This document shows, piece after piece, positions 46,678-55,442 of a DNA stretch of 64,000 nucleotides. Below the pieces are notes generated by a model. It saw nothing but the letters and a program-made list of their open reading frames with translations. It did not search any database and was not told the DNA's origin. Positions within the stretch are counted from its first letter, which is position 1. The number at the start of each line of letters is the position of its first letter. This DNA comes from Phascolarctobacterium sp. (lineage in GTDB: Bacteria; Bacillota; Negativicutes; Acidaminococcales; Acidaminococcaceae), in the NCBI RefSeq assembly GCF_030531065.1, contig NZ_JAUNOQ010000002.1, positions 172,768 through 236,767 on the forward strand, in the 5' to 3' direction. Both the position numbers and the translations under genes were made by a program.

Positions 46678-48123
46678 TTATTGCATTTTTTCTTTTAACA
46701 TCTTCGTAACCATCCCCGGATTAGCCTTACCGCGGGATTTTTTCATAATCTGGCCTACCAGGAAGCCGATAGCCTTATCCTTACCGGCCTTGTAGTCGGC
46801 AACGGACTGCGGGTTTTCGGCGAGAGTTTCTTCTACTAATTTCAAAATGGCGCCCTCGTCGCTGACCTGCTCCAGACCCAGCTTCTTAACCAGCGCTTTC
46901 GGCGCTTCGTCGTCTTTGAGCATTTCGGCAAAGACCTTTTTAGCCAGCTTGCTGGACAGCACGCCGTCCTTAATCAAATTAACAAGCTCGGCCAGATGGT
47001 CGGGGCTTACCTTGAAGTCGGCGATGGTAATGCCTTCGTTATTCATATAAGCGGAAACGTCGCCCAACAGCCAGTTGGATACAGCCTTGCTGTCCTTGGC
47101 GTTCTTCACGGCAGCGTCGAAGTATTCGGCCATAGCCTTGCTGGAAACGATTTGGGAAGCATCGTATTCCGGCAGGCCGTGCTCGCTCATCAGGCGGGCC
47201 TGACGCTGTGCCGGCAGCTCCGGCAGCGTAGCGCGGATACGCTCGATCCAGGCGTCGTCCAATTGTACGGGCACTAGGTCGGGCTCGGGGAAATAACGGT
47301 AATCGTGAGCTTCTTCTTTAGAGCGCATGGACAGGGTTACGCCGTTGGCCTCGTCCCAGGTACGGGTTTCTTGTACCACATGGCCTCCGTCCTCCAACAC
47401 CTCTTTCTGGCGCTCAACCTCGTAGTTGATGGCGCGCTCCAAAGCGCGGAAGGAGTTCAGGTTTTTAATTTCGGCGCGGGTGCCGAATTCCTTAGCGCCT
47501 ACGGGCATAATGGAAATATTGGCGTCGCAGCGCAGGCTGCCCTCCTGCATTTTGCAGTCGCAGACGTCGGTGTATTCCAGAATGGCTTTCAGGTTTTCCA
47601 TGTACGCGCGGGCTTCCTCGGCGCTGCGCATATCAGGCTCGGATACGATTTCGATCAGCGGTACGCCGGCGCGGTTGTAATCGACGGCAGAGGAATCAGA
47701 GGTGCTGATGGTAGCGCCGCTGTGGTTCAGCTTACCGGCGTCCTCCTCCATGTGGATACGGGTGATGCCGATACGTTTGCTTTCGCCGCTGCTCAGCTTA
47801 ATATCGATATGGCCGCCCAAGCAGATGGGTTTATCAAATTGGGAAATCTGATAGTTCTTAGCCAAGTCGGGATAGAAATAATTTTTACGGTCGAATTTAT
47901 TGAACTTCTGAATATCGCAGTTCAAAGCCAGACCTGCTTTAATAGCGAAGTCTACCACCTGCTTGTTCAGCACGGGCAAAGCGCCGGGCATGCCCAGGCA
48001 AACGGGGCACACATGGGTGTTCGGCGTGCTGCCGAAGGCGGTGGAGCAGCTGCAAAAGGCTTTAGTTTTAGTTTTCAGCTCGGCGTGTACTTCCAGGCCG
48101 ATGACGGTAATATATTTAGTCAT
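46678..48123 (-). CDS. gatB: Asp/Glu-tRNA amidotransferase subunit B
   Basis: 481 residues; GatB converts misacylated Glu-tRNA(Gln) or Asp-tRNA(Asn) using ammonia from GatA. Motifs: [18 protein letters not shown] (zinc-site cysteines with CPVCLGMPG), [31 protein letters not shown], and the C-terminal YqeY-like tail ([14 protein letters not shown]). The stop/start junction with gatA is TAATG. Confident. Confidence 0.96.
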   Translation of the reverse strand: MTKYITVIGLEVHAELKTKTKAFCSCSTAFGSTPNTHVCPVCLGMPGALPVLNKQVVDFAIKAGLALNCDIQKFNKFDRKNYFYPDLAKNYQISQFDKPICLGGHIDIKLSSGESKRIGITRIHMEEDAGKLNHSGATISTSDSSAVDYNRAGVPLIEIVSEPDMRSAEEARAYMENLKAILEYTDVCDCKMQEGSLRCDANISIMPVGAKEFGTRAEIKNLNSFRALERAINYEVERQKEVLEDGGHVVQETRTWDEANGVTLSMRSKEEAHDYRYFPEPDLVPVQLDDAWIERIRATLPELPAQRQARLMSEHGLPEYDASQIVSSKAMAEYFDAAVKNAKDSKAVSNWLLGDVSAYMNNEGITIADFKVSPDHLAELVNLIKDGVLSSKLAKKVFAEMLKDDEAPKALVKKLGLEQVSDEGAILKLVEETLAENPQSVADYKAGKDKAIGFLVGQIMKKSRGKANPGMVTKMLKEKMQ

Positions 48124-49592
48124 TATTTTTTACCTCCCAGCGGTGCGAATACTTTATGATATTCGGTTGCCTGTTCAAAGGTATAAGCGGCGCGCAGAAT
48201 GGTTTCCTCATCCAGCACCTTGCCGATCAGCTGCATACCGATGGGCATGCCGTCGTCGGCAAAGCCGCAGGGAATGGAAATACCGGGCAGGCCAGCCATA
48301 TTTACAGGAATCGTGGTTACGTCCAGCATATAGATGGTCAGCGGGTCCATCTTGCCGTCGATCTTATAAGCCGGAACAGGAGAGGTCGGCGTCAGCAGCA
48401 CGTCGCATTTTTCAAAGGCGGCGTCAAAGTCGCGGCGGATAAGCGTACGCACCTGCATAGCCTTATTGTAGTAAGCGTCGTAATAGCCGCTGGAAAGCAC
48501 ATAGGTACCCAGCATAATGCGGCGGCGCACCTCCAGACCGAAGCCCTCGGTACGGCTCATGGTAGTCATTTCCGGAGCGGAGGTAGCGTTCATATTGCGG
48601 TAGCCATAGCGCACGCCGTCGTAACGCGCCAGGTTAGCGCTGGCCTCGGCGGGAGCAATAATGTAATAGGTGATTACGGCATACTCGGTATGGGGCAGGG
48701 AAACCTCGACGATTTCTGCGCCCAGTTCCTCGTATTTCTTCACGGCCTTGGCGATTTCTTCTTTAACCTTGGGGTCGATGCCTTCGCCGAAATATTCCTT
48801 GGGCAGGCCGATGCGCAGGCCCTTAACGTCGGCAAGCAAAGCCTTGGTGAAGTCGGGCACCTGAGCGTCCAGAGAGGTAGAGTCCATTTCATCCTTGCCG
48901 CAGATGGTATTCAGAACTAAAGCGGCGTCGGTTACGTCCCTGGTGATAGGCCCGATCTGGTCCAAGGAGGACGCGAAGGCTACGCAGCCGTAACGAGATA
49001 CGCGGCCATAGGTCGGTTTAATGCCTACGCAGCCGTTGAAGGAAGCCGGTTGGCGAATAGAGCCGCCGGTATCGGAGCCCAGCGTCCAAATCGCTTCGCC
49101 TGCGGCGATAGCGGCAGCGCTGCCGCCGGAGGAGCCGCCGGGAACGCGCTCTAAATTCCAGGGATTATGAGTGGGGCCAAAGAAGGACGTTTCCGTGGTC
49201 GAGCCCATGGCAAATTCGTCCATATTGGTTTTGCCCAAAAAGATGGTTTCGTCAGCGCGCAGCTTTTTAATAACGTGCGCGTCATAAATAGGAACTACGT
49301 TGCTCAGCATTTTAGAGGAGCAGGTAGTCAAAAGTCCCTTGGTGCAGATATTATCTTTAATTGCGCCGGGAACGCCTGCCAGCGGAGCGATAGCTTCGCC
49401 TGCGGCAATTTTAGCGTCCACCTTGGCGGCCTGGGCCAAAGCGTTTTCTTTATCCAGCGTTACATAAGCGTTAACCTGGTCTTCAACTGCGTCGATGCGC
49501 TCATAAAGAGCGTTGGTCAGTTCGACGGAGCTGACTTCTTTATTGACGAGCTTATCGTGCAGCTCGTGCGCCGTAAGTTTATACAGTTCCAC
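48123..49592 (-). CDS. gatA: Asp/Glu-tRNA amidotransferase subunit A
   Basis: 489-residue amidase-signature protein: [11 protein letters not shown] with the catalytic Lys, [21 protein letters not shown] (cis-Ser), and [16 protein letters not shown] with the nucleophile Ser. It hydrolyses glutamine and channels ammonia to GatB. Size and neighbours match GatA exactly. Confidence 0.96.
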   Translation of the reverse strand: MELYKLTAHELHDKLVNKEVSSVELTNALYERIDAVEDQVNAYVTLDKENALAQAAKVDAKIAAGEAIAPLAGVPGAIKDNICTKGLLTTCSSKMLSNVVPIYDAHVIKKLRADETIFLGKTNMDEFAMGSTTETSFFGPTHNPWNLERVPGGSSGGSAAAIAAGEAIWTLGSDTGGSIRQPASFNGCVGIKPTYGRVSRYGCVAFASSLDQIGPITRDVTDAALVLNTICGKDEMDSTSLDAQVPDFTKALLADVKGLRIGLPKEYFGEGIDPKVKEEIAKAVKKYEELGAEIVEVSLPHTEYAVITYYIIAPAEASANLARYDGVRYGYRNMNATSAPEMTTMSRTEGFGLEVRRRIMLGTYVLSSGYYDAYYNKAMQVRTLIRRDFDAAFEKCDVLLTPTSPVPAYKIDGKMDPLTIYMLDVTTIPVNMAGLPGISIPCGFADDGMPIGMQLIGKVLDEETILRAAYTFEQATEYHKVFAPLGGKK

Positions 49593-49607
49593 AATAGTGC
49601 CTCCTTC

Positions 49608-49895
49608 TTATTCGATTACGCGCGGTACCTTAAAGCCGTCGTTATGAACGGCAGGAGCGTTAAGCAGAGCTTCTTCGTGAGAAACGCCCTCTTTAACCGT
49701 GTCCTCGCGCAGTACGTTGCTGACGGGCAGCACGTAGGGAGTCGGCTCGATACCGGTGGTATCAATTTTTTCAAGAATATCGGCATAGTTAAAAATCTGG
49801 TTGAACTGTTCCGTAAACTTTTCCATCTCGGATGCGGGAACGGTTAAACGGGAAAGCTGTGCGATGTACTTAACGTCTTCAGCAGATACTTTCAT
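49608..49895 (-). CDS. gatC: Asp/Glu-tRNA amidotransferase subunit C
   Basis: 95-residue protein: VKYIAQLSRLTVPASEMEKFTEQFNQI is the GatC helical hairpin, and the C-terminal part has LREDTVKEGVSHEEALLNAP, typical of the family. It stabilises GatA-GatB. First gene of the operon, followed by gatA after a 15-bp gap. Confidence 0.93.
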   Translation of the reverse strand: MKVSAEDVKYIAQLSRLTVPASEMEKFTEQFNQIFNYADILEKIDTTGIEPTPYVLPVSNVLREDTVKEGVSHEEALLNAPAVHNDGFKVPRVIE

Positions 49896-49947
49896 TTTGT
49901 CACCATCCTATAAGCACATAATTTGATTTGCAAAAATAACCTGTATT

Positions 49948-49977
49948 ATTATATCACAAATTCACCGCTATTGTGAA
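49948..49977 (-). promoter_or_regulatory. Probable promoter of gatCAB
   Basis: On the minus strand, TTCACA (49972-49977), an 18-bp spacer and a consensus TATAAT (49948-49953), about 50 bp before the gatC ATG. Confidence 0.6.
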
Positions 49978-50089
49978 CAGTACGCGGCGAATTAGTTGCA
50001 GATAACTGATAGCAAGCGCTTATTTAAGATTTACAAGCCGCGGCCTGCGCGCTATAATTTTCTTAACAAGCATAACGGAGGACACGACC

Positions 50090-50968
50090 ATGAACCTGCG
50101 CATTTTAAATTATTTTCTGACCGTCGCCCAGGAACAAAATATTACCCGCGCCGCCGACATCCTGCACATCACCCAGCCCACGCTGAGCCGCCAGCTGACG
50201 CAGCTGGAGGAAGACTTGGGCGTCGCGCTGCTTGATCGCAGTTCCAAAAAACTGGCGCTTACTCCGGCGGGCGATTTATTAGTGCATCGCGGCAAAGAAA
50301 TCGTCGCCCTGATTGAAAAAACGGAACAGGAAATCAAGGACCAGGAAACGAATCTCAGCGGCAATATCAGTTTCGGCGCGGGAGAATATAAAACGGTGGA
50401 ATTATTAGCCGATATAATCAAAGCCTTTCAGGATAAATACCCCGCCGTTACCTTCGACATTTTTACCAGCACCGCCGACGTTCTCAAAGAAAAAATGGAA
50501 AAAGGCCTGCTCGACATCTCTCTTTTACTGGCTCCCGTCGATATTACCAATTATAATTTTTTACTGCTGCCGTATAAAGAAAAATGGGGTATCCTCATGC
50601 ACTCCGATTCGCCGTTAAGCGCCAAAGAAGCGATAACGCCCGAAGACCTTTCGCATCTGCCCGTGATGCCGCCGACGCGGCTTTCGGCGCGCAATAAAGT
50701 TTTCAACTGGCTCAGCGGCAACGTCGCCAATATGAAATTCGTCGGAACTTGCAATTTGAAGGGCAACGTCATCATCATCGTATTGCGCAGCCGCTATTAC
50801 GCCTTTACCATCGAGCCTTCGGTTTTAAATACCGATGAGCTCTGCTTCCGCCCGCTCGACCCGCCGCTTGTCAGCGAAATGTATTTGGCCTGGCGGCGCG
50901 GCGCTAACTTCAGTCCGACGGTACAAAAATTCATCGAGTTCGCTCAATGCTTTTTAAGCATGAAGTAA
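50090..50968 (+). CDS. LysR-family transcriptional regulator
   Basis: 292 residues: N-terminal winged helix (about 1-60; MNLRILNYFLTVAQEQNITRAADILHITQPTLSRQLTQLEEDLG) and a periplasmic-binding-protein-like effector domain (about 90-290). It is the first gene of the plus-strand redox cluster and is followed by its own terminator, so it may regulate the cluster without being in the operon. Effector unknown. GGAGG lies about 12 bp before the ATG. Confidence 0.9.
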   Translation: MNLRILNYFLTVAQEQNITRAADILHITQPTLSRQLTQLEEDLGVALLDRSSKKLALTPAGDLLVHRGKEIVALIEKTEQEIKDQETNLSGNISFGAGEYKTVELLADIIKAFQDKYPAVTFDIFTSTADVLKEKMEKGLLDISLLLAPVDITNYNFLLLPYKEKWGILMHSDSPLSAKEAITPEDLSHLPVMPPTRLSARNKVFNWLSGNVANMKFVGTCNLKGNVIIIVLRSRYYAFTIEPSVLNTDELCFRPLDPPLVSEMYLAWRRGANFSPTVQKFIEFAQCFLSMK

Positions 50969-51017
50969 GCTCACATTTTAAGTATTAGACATCAAAACCG
51001 AAAGCTTTTATAATTTA

Positions 51018-51050
51018 GGTATGCAAAGAGATTTGCATACCTTTTCTTTT
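51018..51050 (+). terminator. Terminator of the lysR gene
   Basis: Perfect 10-bp stem GGTATGCAAA / TTTGCATACC with loop GAGA at 51018-51041, followed by TTTTCTTTT. Confidence 0.92.
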
Positions 51051-51070
51051 ACCGGTAAAGAAAAATGCGC

Positions 51071-51101
51071 TTGACTTAAAGTAAGCTTTAAGCTGTATGC
51101 T
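51071..51101 (+). promoter_or_regulatory. MerR-type promoter, 19-bp spacer with operator palindrome
   Basis: TTGACT at 51071-51076, a 19-bp spacer, and TATGCT at 51096-51101. The spacer carries the inverted repeat CTTAAAG..GCTTTAAG, the arrangement used by MerR-family activators, which bend over-long spacers. The box TTGACTTAAAG is repeated at 58291. It precedes the polyferredoxin operon and the MerR gene at 59.9 kb is the obvious candidate regulator. Confidence 0.75.
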
Positions 51102-51123
51102 ATTAGTAACGCAGGAGGTAATT

Positions 51124-51972
51124 ATGACGCAGACAAGATTTTTATTGCAGCGTGCGGCGGGCTATGTGCTGGGCTTCGTCCTCTTTTACGAACCGTTTAT
51201 GTTCTTTAGCAGGCTGACGCGAGATTTTTTAATTGAAACAAGCTTTACGTCCATCCACGTGCCCTGCGCCCGCATTCCGTTAGCGAATATCGTAACCGGG
51301 CAGTGGCAGTACAGCGGGCCTACGTCGCTCTTCTTCTGCTTACTCTTAACGATTACGTCGCTGTGGTTCGGCCCCGTGTTTTGCGGCAGGCTGTGCCCGG
51401 CCGGCGGCTTCAGCGAATTTTTAAGCAAGCTGCTTCCATTAAAATATCAATTAGATTTAAAAAAGCTCCTGCCGCTTCTACCCTTACGCTGCGGCTTCTT
51501 CCTCGGCTTTCTCTTTTCCGTTTGGGCGGGGCTGGGAGTGCCCTGCGCTTACTGTAATTACTACGCTTTAGAGCTTTTCGTCGGCTACCTGCATACCGGC
51601 GCGATAGCGAGTTTTTCCGCGTCGCTTTTAGCCACGTTTTTACTGGCCAACGTGCTGCTGGGACTTTTCACCAAGGGAGGCCGCGGCTACTGCAGCCTGC
51701 TGTGCCCCGTCGGCGCTTTCAATTCCCTATGCCACGTCGTCGGACAAAATTTGCCCGGCCCCTTTAAAATGCAGGTTGCCGCAAGCAAATGCGTCGGTTG
51801 CGGCAAATGCGCCAACGCCTGCCCCATGCAGGCCGTCGACGTCAAGAACCGCAAGGCAGCTATCGATATCCGGCGCTGCATCGTCTGCGGCCAGTGCAAG
51901 CAGGTTTGCCCCATGCAAGCCGTCGTTTACCGCAGCAATATGAGCAAGGAGGAAGCGAACCATGAAGCGTGA
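51124..51972 (+). CDS. Membrane-bound 4Fe-4S polyferredoxin (NapH/YccM-like)
   Basis: About 282 residues: five or so transmembrane spans with two cytoplasmic CxxxCP motifs (CGRLCPAGGF, YCSLLCPVGAF), and two C-terminal ferredoxin [4Fe-4S] motifs (CVGCGKCANACP and CIVCGQCKQVCP). Such proteins carry electrons across or along the membrane from a quinol or ferredoxin pool to periplasmic acceptors. The ATG at 51124 has AGGAGG upstream; a longer reading from 51097 begins inside the promoter -10. Its neighbours, Tat-exported flavodoxin-like proteins, are plausible electron acceptors. Exact partner not known. Confidence 0.82.
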   Translation: MTQTRFLLQRAAGYVLGFVLFYEPFMFFSRLTRDFLIETSFTSIHVPCARIPLANIVTGQWQYSGPTSLFFCLLLTITSLWFGPVFCGRLCPAGGFSEFLSKLLPLKYQLDLKKLLPLLPLRCGFFLGFLFSVWAGLGVPCAYCNYYALELFVGYLHTGAIASFSASLLATFLLANVLLGLFTKGGRGYCSLLCPVGAFNSLCHVVGQNLPGPFKMQVAASKCVGCGKCANACPMQAVDVKNRKAAIDIRRCIVCGQCKQVCPMQAVVYRSNMSKEEANHEA

Positions 51973-52207
51973 TTTAAGCAATCTCTTTTTAGTCGGCGGC
52001 GCGGCGGGCAGCGTCGTACTGCCGCAGGCTCTCGTAAAATTTCATCCGCAATTCTTAGCTGCCGCAGCTCCCAAAATTTCCGCGACGCTGCCTTACTGCA
52101 CGGGCGCATGCGGTTCCTGCGGCGGCAGCTGCATCGCCGGCGCGTGCGCCGTGCTGTGGCTGGGGTGCTGCGCTTATTTGAACAAGGAGACGCAATATTA
52201 TGAATAG
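51962..52207 (+). CDS. Small 7-cysteine protein, unrecognised family
   Basis: 81 residues with AAGGAGG upstream of the ATG, overlapping the polyferredoxin end and the next gene's start. The N-terminus (MKRDLSNLFLVGGAAGSVVL) looks like a signal or membrane anchor, with no twin-arginine pair. The rest is Cys-rich: residues 46, 50, 53, 57, 62, 69 and 70 (CTGACGSCGGSC, then IAGACAVLWLGCC). Spacing CxxxCxxCxxxC could bind an iron-sulfur cluster or another metal; there is no CxxCH haem motif. Placement between a membrane ferredoxin and an exported flavoprotein suggests an electron relay. I do not know a family for it. Confidence 0.6.
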   Translation: MKRDLSNLFLVGGAAGSVVLPQALVKFHPQFLAAAAPKISATLPYCTGACGSCGGSCIAGACAVLWLGCCAYLNKETQYYE

Positions 52208-52892
52208 ACGCGATTTTATCAAAGTTGCCAGCGCCGGGTTCGGTACGCTGCTCGTCAGCGGCCTGGGCCTTTCGCTCATCAAAAGTCCGGGCGAAGCGCA
52301 GGCCGACGCGCAGGCAGCGCAGCCGACTGCGCCAACGCAAACCGCAGCGGCGAACGGCAAAAGCAACATCGTCGTAATTACCGGCAGTCCGCATCGCAAC
52401 GGCACGTCTGCGTTGCTGGCTGATAAATTTATCGAAGGCGCGCAGGCGAACGGGCACAGCGTTTTCCGTTTTAACGCCGCTTTTGAAGATATCAATCCCT
52501 GTCGCGGCTGCAACGCCTGTCAGCGTAGCGGCCCCTGCGTTTTGAACGACGCGATTGAAAAAACTTTAATGCCGCAACTTTTGCAGGCCGACATCATCGC
52601 CTTGGTTACGCCGCTATATTATTACGGTATGTCCACGCAGCTCAAAACCGTTATCGACCGTTTTTACTCGCACCACCGCAGCTTCGACGGCAAAAAATCC
52701 TTGCTGATGGCCACGGCTTACAACAGCGCGGGCTGGACGTTCGAAGCTTTAGTCGACCATTACCAAAGTTTAGTTTCGTATATGCAATGGCAGGATTTGG
52801 GCGCGGTGCTGGGCTACGGCTGCGGCTACCGCAGCGCCATCGAACGCAGCGAATTTCCCGACCAGGCCTATAAATTAGGCCGCAGCGTGTAA
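52200..52892 (+). CDS. Tat-exported flavodoxin-fold NAD(P)H-dependent reductase
   Basis: 230 residues: a twin-arginine signal (MNRRDFIKVASAGFG, with a hydrophobic h-region and AQA end near 35), then a flavodoxin-like FMN-binding domain: VVITGSPHRNGTSALLADKF (phosphate loop), CRGCNACQRSGPC (a CxxCxxC-type cluster conserved in the NADPH-dependent FMN reductase/iron-flavoprotein family), LVTPLYYYGMSTQLKTVIDRFY. An iron-sulfur flavoprotein role outside the cytoplasm is plausible. Overlaps the 7-Cys gene by 8 bp. A cytosolic paralogue follows at 52908. Its export by the Tat system agrees with tatAC downstream. Confidence 0.85.
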   Translation: MNRRDFIKVASAGFGTLLVSGLGLSLIKSPGEAQADAQAAQPTAPTQTAAANGKSNIVVITGSPHRNGTSALLADKFIEGAQANGHSVFRFNAAFEDINPCRGCNACQRSGPCVLNDAIEKTLMPQLLQADIIALVTPLYYYGMSTQLKTVIDRFYSHHRSFDGKKSLLMATAYNSAGWTFEALVDHYQSLVSYMQWQDLGAVLGYGCGYRSAIERSEFPDQAYKLGRSV

Positions 52893-52907
52893 AGCGAGGT
52901 AAAGATT

Positions 52908-53438
52908 ATGAAAATAGTTCTCTTAACAGGCAGTCCGCACCGCGACGGCACGACGTCGGTTTTGGCGGAACAATTCGCCGCGGGAGCGCAGGCCAAAGGC
53001 CACGACGTTTTTCGCTTTGACGCCGCGTTTAAAAATACGCACCCCTGTCTGGGCTGCGACGTCTGCGGTATGAACGGGTCGTGCGTTCACAAAGACGATA
53101 TCGAAAACGAATTGATTATGCGCCTAGTAGACGCCGATTTAATAGCGTTGGTTTCGCCCGTCTATTACTTTCATATTACGGCGCAGCTCAAAACCGTCGT
53201 CGACCGCTTTTACGCCCGCACGGGGCGCATCAGCGACAAGCAGGCGGTGCTGCTGGCGGCGGCGGGTTCCGATAACGATTTAACGATGCGCAGTCTGCGC
53301 GTATTTTACGCAACACTGTGCCGCTACATGCGCTGGCAAAGCCGCGGCACGGTTTTAGCGCCGGGCTGCGCGACGAAGGAGCAAATAGCGCGCACGGCTT
53401 TTCCTAAACAGGCTTACGACTTGGGCTTCAATTTATAA
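52908..53438 (+). CDS. Cytosolic flavodoxin-fold reductase, paralogue of the exported one
   Basis: 176 residues without a signal peptide: LLTGSPHRDGTTSVLAEQF (FMN phosphate loop), HPCLGCDVCGMNGSC (CxxCxxxxxxC cluster), ALVSPVYYFHITAQLKTVVDRFY. Same family as the gene 16 bp upstream: similar cores, only the first carries a Tat signal. GAGG precedes the ATG. An intracellular and an extracytoplasmic copy side by side suggests related chemistry on both sides of the membrane. Substrate unknown. Confidence 0.85.
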   Translation: MKIVLLTGSPHRDGTTSVLAEQFAAGAQAKGHDVFRFDAAFKNTHPCLGCDVCGMNGSCVHKDDIENELIMRLVDADLIALVSPVYYFHITAQLKTVVDRFYARTGRISDKQAVLLAAAGSDNDLTMRSLRVFYATLCRYMRWQSRGTVLAPGCATKEQIARTAFPKQAYDLGFNL

Positions 53439-53472
53439 AACGAAAAATAAAATATCCCGGAGGTGTGACGCA

Positions 53473-54339
53473 ATGAAATCGACGATGAAGAAAAAGTTTA
53501 GCAAAATTTTATTAGGCGCTTTAATGACGACGCTGCTTACTACGTCTACGATGATTGGAGGTCAACAAGTTATGGCGCAAACAAGAACTGAAATGGCTGC
53601 CGCCGCTATGACGCAGCTTTACGACAATGGCAAACAAGAAATCGTTCCCCAGGACAAAGAATTAAACGCAATCATGCAAAAATTTATCTATGCGGACGTT
53701 AATACGCACGTGCAAATGTCGCCCATGCAGCAGGAGCTGCTGACGCTGGCCGTGCTCACCGCAAATAACGCGCCGGAGGAAATTCCTCTGCACGTGCGCG
53801 GCGCATTGAGCGCCGGAGCTACTCCCGCGCAGGTGCGCGAAACGATTTTCCACTGCACTCCCTACGTGGGGCTGACCCGCGCTAAAGCCGCTCTGTGCGC
53901 GTTGACCAAAGCGTTTAAAGATTGCGGCGTGAAAAAAATTGACGACGCAGGCACGGTAAGCGATGCAACCCGTCACGACGCGGGGCTGGCCGTACAACGC
54001 GCCATCTTCCCTGCCATCGACAAAGGCAACGCCGCCGCTCCCCCGGATTCCAAACACTTCCGCCACTATCTTTCCGCCAACTGCTTCGGCGATTATTACA
54101 CGCGCGAAGCGCTGGACGTCAAAGAGCGCGAGTTGATTACCTTCGTTTCCATCATTACCCTGGGAGGCTGCGAAGCTCAGGCCAAGGCGCACGTCGCCGG
54201 TAATCTTACCGTAGGCAATACGCGCCAGCAATTACTGGACGCCATCACCATCGCGTTGCCGTACATCGGCTATCCGCGCACCTTGAACGCGCTGGCCGCC
54301 ATCGACGCTATCGTGCCGCCGCAAGCGGACGCTAAATAA
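53473..54339 (+). CDS. Exported carboxymuconolactone-decarboxylase (AhpD-like) tandem protein
   Basis: 288 residues: signal peptide (to about residue 35, ending VMA-QTR), then two carboxymuconolactone-decarboxylase-type halves. The first (about 75-145) contains LAVLTANNAPEEIPLHVRGALSAGATPAQVRETIFHC, and the second (about 205-280) FVSIITLGGCEAQAKAHVAGNLTVGNTRQQLLDAI. The family includes AhpD-like peroxidases with a CxxC; here single Cys residues occur in each half (FHC and GGC), so the classical CxxC is missing. AGGAGGTG lies before the ATG. Likely periplasmic. Function in reductive detoxification is an inference from neighbours. Confidence 0.82.
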   Translation: MKSTMKKKFSKILLGALMTTLLTTSTMIGGQQVMAQTRTEMAAAAMTQLYDNGKQEIVPQDKELNAIMQKFIYADVNTHVQMSPMQQELLTLAVLTANNAPEEIPLHVRGALSAGATPAQVRETIFHCTPYVGLTRAKAALCALTKAFKDCGVKKIDDAGTVSDATRHDAGLAVQRAIFPAIDKGNAAAPPDSKHFRHYLSANCFGDYYTREALDVKERELITFVSIITLGGCEAQAKAHVAGNLTVGNTRQQLLDAITIALPYIGYPRTLNALAAIDAIVPPQADAK

Positions 54340-54359
54340 AAACCAAGGAGGAGCGCACC

Positions 54360-54839
54360 ATGAAAAAGCTAACCGCTTTACTACTAACCGGTCTGTTATC
54401 TTTGGGCATACTGGGTTGCGCCAGCTCCAACGCCGCCAGCGAAAAGCAAAACGCTTCCGCGCCGATAAAAACAACCTCAACGGCGCGGCATAAAATAAAA
54501 ATCACCGTCAACGGGCAAACGCTGACGGCGACGTTGGAGGACAATTCCACAACTAAAGCGTTACTGGCAAAAATGCCCATGACATTGCGTATGCAGGATT
54601 TATACGGACGCGAAATGTGCTACCATTACGGTGCAGGCTCTTTACCGACGGACGAGCTGCGTTCCGACGGTTACCAAACGGGCGATATAATTTATTGGCC
54701 GCCGCGCGGCAGCTTCGTTATCCTGTACGCGCAAAACGGCGAGCGCTTTACGCGCCAGCATTTGGGACGTATCGACAGCGGCGTAGAAATTTTTAAAACC
54801 ACGGGCGACGCCGACGTCACCTTTGAGATTCTAAAATAA
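54360..54839 (+). CDS. Exported cyclophilin-like lipoprotein
   Basis: 159 residues: lipoprotein-type signal with ILGC at about residues 16-19 (lipobox), a low-complexity linker, then a cyclophilin-like fold (Cyclophil_like2 type: ITVNGQTLTATLEDNSTTKALLAKMPMTLRMQDLYGREMCYHYG, GYQTGDIIYWPPRGSFVILYAQ). Similar small proteins occur next to flavodoxin, cupin and carboxymuconolactone genes in many bacteria, usually without a signal. Peptidyl-prolyl isomerase activity is not shown for this type. AAGGAGGAG precedes the ATG. It sits in the exported protein run of the operon. Confidence 0.78.
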   Translation: MKKLTALLLTGLLSLGILGCASSNAASEKQNASAPIKTTSTARHKIKITVNGQTLTATLEDNSTTKALLAKMPMTLRMQDLYGREMCYHYGAGSLPTDELRSDGYQTGDIIYWPPRGSFVILYAQNGERFTRQHLGRIDSGVEIFKTTGDADVTFEILK

Positions 54840-54878
54840 AAAGTTAAACGCATAATAAAAATTTGAGGAGGACTCACC

Positions 54879-55427
54879 ATGAAAAAATCCAGCATGATTA
54901 AGAAATTTTTCCAGGCAGCTTTAATCCCCGCTATTATGTTTACCGCTCTGAACGCTTCCGTCGGCACGGCGCAGGCAGCCGAAGCCGCTAACGATTACCC
55001 GCCCGTAGCGCAGGTGCAGGCGGAGCTGGAAAAATTGCCGGGAACCGTTTTCCCGATTGGCGGCCCCAACACCGCTTATGAAAAATGGTTTACCGGAAGA
55101 ACCTTTATCGCGCCTTTAGCGAAAGCCAACGTCGGCGTTTCCAACGTCACCTTCGTCGACGGCGCGCATACCTACTGGCATAAACACCACGGCTCCTGCC
55201 AGATTCTCGTCACCGAATCCGGCCGCGGTTATTACCAGATTTGGGGCGAAGAGCCGCAGCAGCTCGTTCCCGGCGTAGTCGCCACCATTCCAGAAAATGT
55301 GAAGCATTGGCACGGCGCGGCTCCCGGAACTTATATGCAGCATCTTGCCGTCATGCAGTCCGGCCCCGAAGTTTCCACCGAATGGCTGGAGCCTGTGGAC
55401 GATGCGGTATTCGCGGCGTTGAAGTAA
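54879..55427 (+). CDS. Exported cupin-domain protein
   Basis: 182 residues: a signal peptide (to about residue 32, ending AQA-AEA), then a single cupin: THYWHKHHGSCQILVTESGRGYYQIWGEEP with the metal-binding HxH, then VVATIPENVKHWHGAAPGTYMQHLAVM, giving the second His set (KHWHGAA). It pairs with the cytosolic cupin at 59.5 kb, which has the same motifs (HIHH, KHWHGAA). Binds a metal and probably a small molecule; substrate unknown. AGGAGG precedes the ATG. Confidence 0.85.
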   Translation: MKKSSMIKKFFQAALIPAIMFTALNASVGTAQAAEAANDYPPVAQVQAELEKLPGTVFPIGGPNTAYEKWFTGRTFIAPLAKANVGVSNVTFVDGAHTYWHKHHGSCQILVTESGRGYYQIWGEEPQQLVPGVVATIPENVKHWHGAAPGTYMQHLAVMQSGPEVSTEWLEPVDDAVFAALK

Positions 55428-55442
55428 AGGAGGCGACGCGCT

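Noticed and set aside
46571..46795. Possible small coding ORF over the 49-bp repeats
   Set aside because: It overlaps the gatB end and the hairpin, has no ribosome binding site, and its sequence is explained by the repeat and inverted repeat.
47305..48159. 284-codon plus-strand ORF inside gatB
   Set aside because: Shadow of gatB, which is unambiguous.
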